Assembly: GCF_014639075.1 (NCBI RefSeq)
Contig: NZ_BMFS01000007.1
Span: 1 to 64,000 of the forward strand
Length of the DNA: 64,000 nucleotides
Origin: Glycocaulis albus
Lineage (GTDB): Bacteria; Pseudomonadota; Alphaproteobacteria; Caulobacterales; Maricaulaceae
Reading direction: 5' to 3'
Shown here: positions 57,834 through 64,000 of the stretch, piece after piece
Layout: every line of letters begins with the position of its first letter
Numbering within the stretch: the stretch's first letter is position 1
Position numbers and translations under genes: made by a program
Notes under the pieces: model-generated
Told to the model about the DNA's origin: nothing
What the model saw: only the letters and a program-made list of their open reading frames with translations
Databases searched by the model: none

Positions 57834-59113
57834 GCGGCGGTATCTTCATTTCGGGCGCACGCCTGATCGACCCGGCATCGGGGCGCGACGCGCAAGGCGA
57901 TCTGCGCATTGAGAACGGCGTGATCGACGCTATCGGCCCCGGGCTCTCCCCGGATGCGGACGATCAGGTAATCGAGGCAGACGGCGCGGTGCTCGGCCCT
58001 GCCCTGATTGATATCGGCGCGCGTGCTGCTGAACCCGGCCGCTCCGGCATTGAAAATCTCGACACCACCATCCGCGCCGCTGCCGCCGGAGGCGTTGGCA
58101 CGCTGGTCCTGTCCTCATCCAGTGGGGCGGGCCTCACCCGGCCTGAAGACATTGACTGGATCAGCTATCGCGCCCTGCAGGCGCCGATACGCCTGCTCGG
58201 CGCGGCGCGCACGCATACCGGGGCGGGTGAGATGGCCGAGATCGGCCTGATGCTGCGCGCAGGGGCGCCGCTGGTTTCCGATGGCGGCGAACTCATCGCG
58301 GACACACGCTTCCTGCGCAACCTCCTCAGCTATGCCAGCGCCTTTGATGCCTGGGTGGGGCTGACGGCTGAGGACTTGCATCTGTCGGACGGCACGGTCG
58401 CCCATGAAAGCGCGATGGCGGTGCGCCTCGGCCTCTCTGCGCGTCCGGGCATTTCCCAGCGGCTTGGCGTGGAGCGCCTCGCGGCGCTCGCCGAGTTGAC
58501 CGGCGCGCGCATTCTCTTTGAACGCCTGACCACCGCTGACGGGCTCGATGCAATGAAAGCCGCCCGCAAACGCGGACTGGATGTCGCTGCCAGCGCGCCA
58601 CTCACTCACCTTCTCTTCAACGAGGTCGATATGGGCGGGCTGGACCCGGCCTACCGGCTCGACCCGCCCCTGCGCAGTGAATCTGATCGCCAGGCGCTAC
58701 TGACCGCCATAGCGGACGGGCTGATCGACGTGATCGTGTCTGACCACACGCCGGTCGCGCTGGAGGCCAAGGCCAATCCGTTCTCTGACGCTGCACCGGG
58801 ATCATCCAGCCTTGAAGCGCTGATCCCTGTCCTGTGCACGCTGGATGCGGACGGCCAGTTGCCGCTGACGGCAGGCCTGAAGGCGCTGACCAGCAATCCG
58901 GCCGAGCTGCTGGGCCTGCCGCAAGGGCGTCTGGAAGAAGGCGCGCCCGCCGATCTGGTGCTGTTCGATCCGCAAGCGCCCAATGTTTACGGCAAGGACG
59001 GTCTTGAAAGCCCCGCGCCTAGTGCCTTCTCAGGCCGCCGTCTCCAGGGTCGTGTCTTGATGAGCGTCGTCGACGGGGCCATGGTGTCTTCCCGTCCGGG
59101 TTTTGCGGAGTAG
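57830..59113 (+). CDS. non-catalytic dihydroorotase-like protein (PyrC'/PyrX type)
   Basis: A 427-residue protein with the dihydroorotase fold ([20 protein letters not shown], about 277-296; [12 protein letters not shown], about 302-313). The metal-binding His-x-His of active enzymes is lost: the matching segment reads [12 protein letters not shown], with Gly63 and Arg65 where His would be, and the HVST His is also absent (FERLTT). Such inactive homologues are structural partners of PyrB in several bacteria. A catalytic dihydroorotase is expected elsewhere in the genome. The start ATG overlaps the pyrB stop. Confidence 0.85.
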   Translation: MSGGIFISGARLIDPASGRDAQGDLRIENGVIDAIGPGLSPDADDQVIEADGAVLGPALIDIGARAAEPGRSGIENLDTTIRAAAAGGVGTLVLSSSSGAGLTRPEDIDWISYRALQAPIRLLGAARTHTGAGEMAEIGLMLRAGAPLVSDGGELIADTRFLRNLLSYASAFDAWVGLTAEDLHLSDGTVAHESAMAVRLGLSARPGISQRLGVERLAALAELTGARILFERLTTADGLDAMKAARKRGLDVAASAPLTHLLFNEVDMGGLDPAYRLDPPLRSESDRQALLTAIADGLIDVIVSDHTPVALEAKANPFSDAAPGSSSLEALIPVLCTLDADGQLPLTAGLKALTSNPAELLGLPQGRLEEGAPADLVLFDPQAPNVYGKDGLESPAPSAFSGRRLQGRVLMSVVDGAMVSSRPGFAE

Positions 59114-59117
59114 GCCC

Positions 59118-59717
59118 TTGCCAGCCGAAGCTTTTCTGATCCTTGCCGCGATTGGCGGCTATCTGCTCGGCTCCATCCCCTTTGGCCTGGTGCTGGTGAA
59201 GATCGCAGGGCTAGGCGATATCCGTACCGTTGGTTCAGGCAATATCGGCGCAACGAACGTGCTGCGCACCGGCCGCAAGGATCTCGCGCTGGCTACTCTG
59301 GTGCTTGATAGCGGCAAGGCGGGCATCGCCGCGCTGATCTTCACCTTCGCCGTGTCACCAATGGCGGGCCTCATCGCGGGTGGCGCGGCGTTTCTGGGCC
59401 ATTGCTTCCCGGTCTGGCTGGGCTTCAAGGGCGGCAAGGGCGTGGCGACCTTCCTTGGCGTGCTGCTCGCGGTGCTGTGGCCGGTCGGCCTGCTGGTCTG
59501 CGCGACATGGCTCGGCATGGCGCTGGTATTCCGGATTTCGTCCCTTAGCGCGCTGACCGCCTCGGCCGTCGCACCTTTGCTGGCGCTGGCCTTTGGCCGG
59601 CCTGACGTGGCGGTGCTGGCGCTGTTCCTGGCCGCCCTGCTCTGGTGGCGGCACAAGGAGAATATCGCCCGCCTCGTTCGCGGTGAGGAACCGCGCATCG
59701 GGGCCAAGAAGGCGTGA
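59118..59717 (+). CDS. plsY: glycerol-3-phosphate acyltransferase PlsY
   Basis: A 199-residue membrane enzyme that acylates glycerol-3-phosphate from acyl-phosphate, the first step of phospholipid synthesis. Motifs are [20 protein letters not shown] (about 14-33), [20 protein letters not shown] (about 39-58) and [21 protein letters not shown] (about 94-114; quoted in part). There is no ATG; TTG at 59118 has GGAG eight bases upstream, and a TTG at 59103 would overlap the PyrC-like stop. The start choice is likely but not certain. Confidence 0.94.
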   Translation: MPAEAFLILAAIGGYLLGSIPFGLVLVKIAGLGDIRTVGSGNIGATNVLRTGRKDLALATLVLDSGKAGIAALIFTFAVSPMAGLIAGGAAFLGHCFPVWLGFKGGKGVATFLGVLLAVLWPVGLLVCATWLGMALVFRISSLSALTASAVAPLLALAFGRPDVAVLALFLAALLWWRHKENIARLVRGEEPRIGAKKA

Positions 59718-60835
59718 AGCGCACGCCGCTCAGTCCCGCCGGGCGCACCGCCTGGCTGAGACTGGCGCGCACGCGCGGGGTTGGCCCCGTCACCTTCAAC
59801 GAGCTCATCAAGCGTTTCAAAACCGCCGAAGACGCTCTGGATGCCCTGCCCGCACTGGCCAAAAAGGGCGGGCGCTCGACCGCGCTCATTCCTGCCTCAC
59901 GCGATGAAGCCGAAGCCGAGCAGGACTGGCTGGACCGGATCGGCGCGCGGCTTTTGTGTGCGTGCGAGCCGGACTTCCCTGCAGGACTGGCCGCGCTCGA
60001 TCCGCCCCCGCCCGTCATCACCACTTTGGGCCCGCTTGATCTTGCTGATCGCACCGCGTGCGCCATCGTGGGCGCGCGCAGCGCGTCGGGCGTGGGTTTG
60101 CGCTTTGCCGGTGATCTCGCGCGCGGGCTGGGTGAGCATGGCGTGGTCGTCGTCTCCGGTCTGGCGCGCGGCATAGACGGTGCGGCCCATGCGGCGAGCC
60201 TGAATACCGGAACCGTTGCGGTGCTGGCCGGCGGTCTGACCAGCATCTACCCGCCCGAACACCGCGATCTGCACGCGGCCATTGCCGGCGAGGGCCTGCT
60301 GGTGAGCGAGTCACCACCCGGCTACTCCCCGCAGGCGCGCGACTTTCCGCGCCGCAACCGGCTGATATCCGGCCTCTCCATGGGCGTCATCGTTGTTGAA
60401 GCCGCCGAGCGCTCGGGCTCGCTTATCACCGCGCGCTATGCCGCCGAGCAGGGGCGCGAGGTGATGGCCGTTCCCGGCTCTCCGCTCGATCCGCGCGCCA
60501 AGGGCACGAACCGGCTTCTGCGCGAGGGCGCGGCGTTGATCGAGTCGGCAGACGATGTGATCACCATCCTGTCTGGCCTGCGCCGTGACAATGTGCAGGA
60601 GCGCGAGCTTAGCGGCTATGAGGATGAGCCTTTGCTGGACCCGGACGACAACAGCGCCACGGATGCGGTGCGCGAGCGCATTGCCGCCCTGCTCTCGCCT
60701 GCGCCGATATCGCGCGACGAGCTGGTGCGCCTGTCCGGTGCGCCAGCCCGCGTCGTGGCTGCGGCTCTGGTCGAACTGGAGCTGGCCGGACGCTGCGAGG
60801 TGGATCCCGGCGGACTGGTACGGCTAGCCTGCTGA
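59714..60835 (+). CDS. dprA: DNA-processing protein DprA
   Basis: DprA loads RecA on incoming single-stranded DNA during natural transformation. The 373-residue protein has an N-terminal SAM-like helical part, the Rossmann core with [18 protein letters not shown] (about 141-158), [23 protein letters not shown] (about 211-222) and [20 protein letters not shown] (quoted in part), and a C-terminal winged helix (about 310-370). The start is GTG at 59714, overlapping plsY (GTGA). Confidence 0.95.
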   Translation: MKRTPLSPAGRTAWLRLARTRGVGPVTFNELIKRFKTAEDALDALPALAKKGGRSTALIPASRDEAEAEQDWLDRIGARLLCACEPDFPAGLAALDPPPPVITTLGPLDLADRTACAIVGARSASGVGLRFAGDLARGLGEHGVVVVSGLARGIDGAAHAASLNTGTVAVLAGGLTSIYPPEHRDLHAAIAGEGLLVSESPPGYSPQARDFPRRNRLISGLSMGVIVVEAAERSGSLITARYAAEQGREVMAVPGSPLDPRAKGTNRLLREGAALIESADDVITILSGLRRDNVQERELSGYEDEPLLDPDDNSATDAVRERIAALLSPAPISRDELVRLSGAPARVVAAALVELELAGRCEVDPGGLVRLAC

Positions 60836-61027
60836 TGCCACCCGGCCGGTGTCGCTGCCAGCTTTCTCTGACAAAACCGCGTCCAGCGCCTCATCAATGG
60901 CCGCCTTCGACCGGACGAGTTCGGCCGCATCCGCCAGAGCGGCCATGGAGCGCAACAAGTCCACGAGATAATCGGCCACAAGGGTCGAGGATGCGCCGGC
61001 AGGAAAGTCAGCTGGGTCGTCTGTCAT
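60824..61027 (-). CDS. small hypothetical protein
   Basis: A 67-residue acidic-helical protein (TLVADYLVDLLRSMAALADA and AELVRSKAAIDEALDAVLSE, about 15-54). It runs against the end of dprA, overlapping it by 12 bases, and against topA. The composition is consistent with a real small helical protein, but no ribosome site or family supports it. It may equally be a by-product of the GC-rich reverse strand. Confidence 0.4.
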   Translation of the reverse strand: MTDDPADFPAGASSTLVADYLVDLLRSMAALADAAELVRSKAAIDEALDAVLSEKAGSDTGRVASAG

Positions 61028-61083
61028 TTGAGGGGAACCCGTTCTGTCTGCTTGAGCGGCAGTTTGCAGAAATTTCTTTAAAC

Positions 61084-61114
61084 TGCAATTGCAATAATTA
61101 CACGTTAAACGTGT
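61084..61114. promoter_or_regulatory. paired palindromes in the topA upstream region
   Basis: TGCAATTGCA (61084-61093) and ACACGTT-A-AACGTGT (61100-61114) are both perfect palindromes in an unusually AT-rich stretch 110-140 bases before topA. They could be operator or promoter elements for topA or the small gene on the other strand. Confidence 0.4.
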
Positions 61115-61223
61115 TACTTGCTCGTGCGGCACCGGCCCATGTTGACTTGCGCGGTAACCGCCCCCACTTTCGCGCGCCGGGCGGCCAGCCCCCATCCCTC
61201 ATGCAAAGGGCGTATCGCATTTC

Positions 61224-63847
<2,624 letters not shown>

Positions 63848-63851
<4 letters not shown>

Positions 63852-64000
63852 GCCGCGAAAACGATCCGTTCGAAGATGGCGGGTTTACCCGCGAAGCCCT
63901 GCTGGAGGCCATAAGGCTCGGCGAAGGCCGGTTCACCAAGCGCGAAGTCGCGCGGGCCCTGTCGCTGAAAGGCGATGCGAAGATCGCGCTGAAATCGGCG
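63848..64000 (+). CDS. rnr: ribonuclease R, N-terminal fragment (cut by window edge)
   Basis: An open frame begins with GTG at 63848, overlapping the topA stop (GTGA), and runs off the window end after 51 codons. The peptide begins SRENDPFEDGGFTREALLEA and contains FTKREVARALSLKGDAKIAL, the helix-turn-helix-type start of alphaproteobacterial RNase R. The topA-rnr order is common in alphaproteobacteria. Identity of the rest is not seen, so the call rests on the N-terminus and context. Confidence 0.75.

Overview
The window reads as chromosomal core DNA from a high-GC alphaproteobacterium, most likely Maricaulales/Hyphomonadaceae or a near relative (inference). The reasons are the GC-rich codon use, alphaproteobacterial gene orders (gyrA-coaD-peptidyl-prolyl isomerases-queA; ssb divergent from uvrA; pyrB-pyrC'-plsY-dprA-topA-rnr; xseB-ispA-dxs) and a LexA box of the alphaproteobacterial GTTC-N7-GTTC type. 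I see no rRNA, tRNA, CRISPR array, prophage, insertion sequence or integrase. Coding density is high and many neighbouring genes overlap by 1-4 bases.

Layout. 0.1-7.3 kb (minus): gyrA, coaD, two cyclophilins, a secreted Sel1-repeat protein and queA. 7.7-12.8 kb: a Tat-type Kelch protein, a TM2 protein, then divergent ssb and uvrA sharing a LexA box. 13-19 kb (minus): an unusual envelope cluster made of two secreted proteins with TonB-type C-terminal domains and near-identical N-terminal halves, a small secreted protein between them, two polytopic membrane proteins and a CPBP-type membrane protease. 19.2-25 kb: trmFO, an S9 peptidase, an NDUFAF6-like squalene/phytoene synthase homologue and a beta-lactamase-fold lipoprotein. 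25-32.5 kb (minus): serS-surE-pcm, a small secreted protein, nlpD, yajC-secD-secF. 32.5-36.5 kb: an RNA uracil methyltransferase and two exported glycine-zipper proteins rich in Gln/Arg/His or Gln/Tyr. 36.5-42.3 kb (minus): a complete mrpABCDEFG cation/proton antiporter operon. 42.3-46.2 kb: tlyA, a cold-shock gene with an AT-rich leader, a TetR regulator, an S41 peptidase preceded by a nested palindrome, and a cupin. 46.2-53.6 kb (minus): dxs, ispA, csaA, xseB, a histidine phosphatase, a histone-deacetylase-family enzyme, a SET-domain protein, a HIT protein and a FemAB-like acyltransferase. 53.7-64 kb (plus): an SDR, ruvX, two tandem AEC transporters, pyrB, a pseudo-dihydroorotase, plsY, dprA, topA and the start of rnr.

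The genes support DNA topology and repair (gyrA, ssb, uvrA, ruvX, dprA, topA, xseB), envelope biogenesis and protein export (secDF-yajC, nlpD, plsY, peptidases), isoprenoid supply (dxs, ispA), pyrimidine synthesis (pyrB with its partner), RNA modification (queA, trmFO, RlmD-like, tlyA) and ion homeostasis (Mrp). A small family of GC-rich inverted repeats recurs in the intergenic spaces. The less ordinary items are the TonB-domain envelope cluster, the nested TetR-type operator, the HDAC/SET pair, the catalytically degenerate PyrC and NlpD proteins, and a non-standard residue in the GyrA quinolone region.
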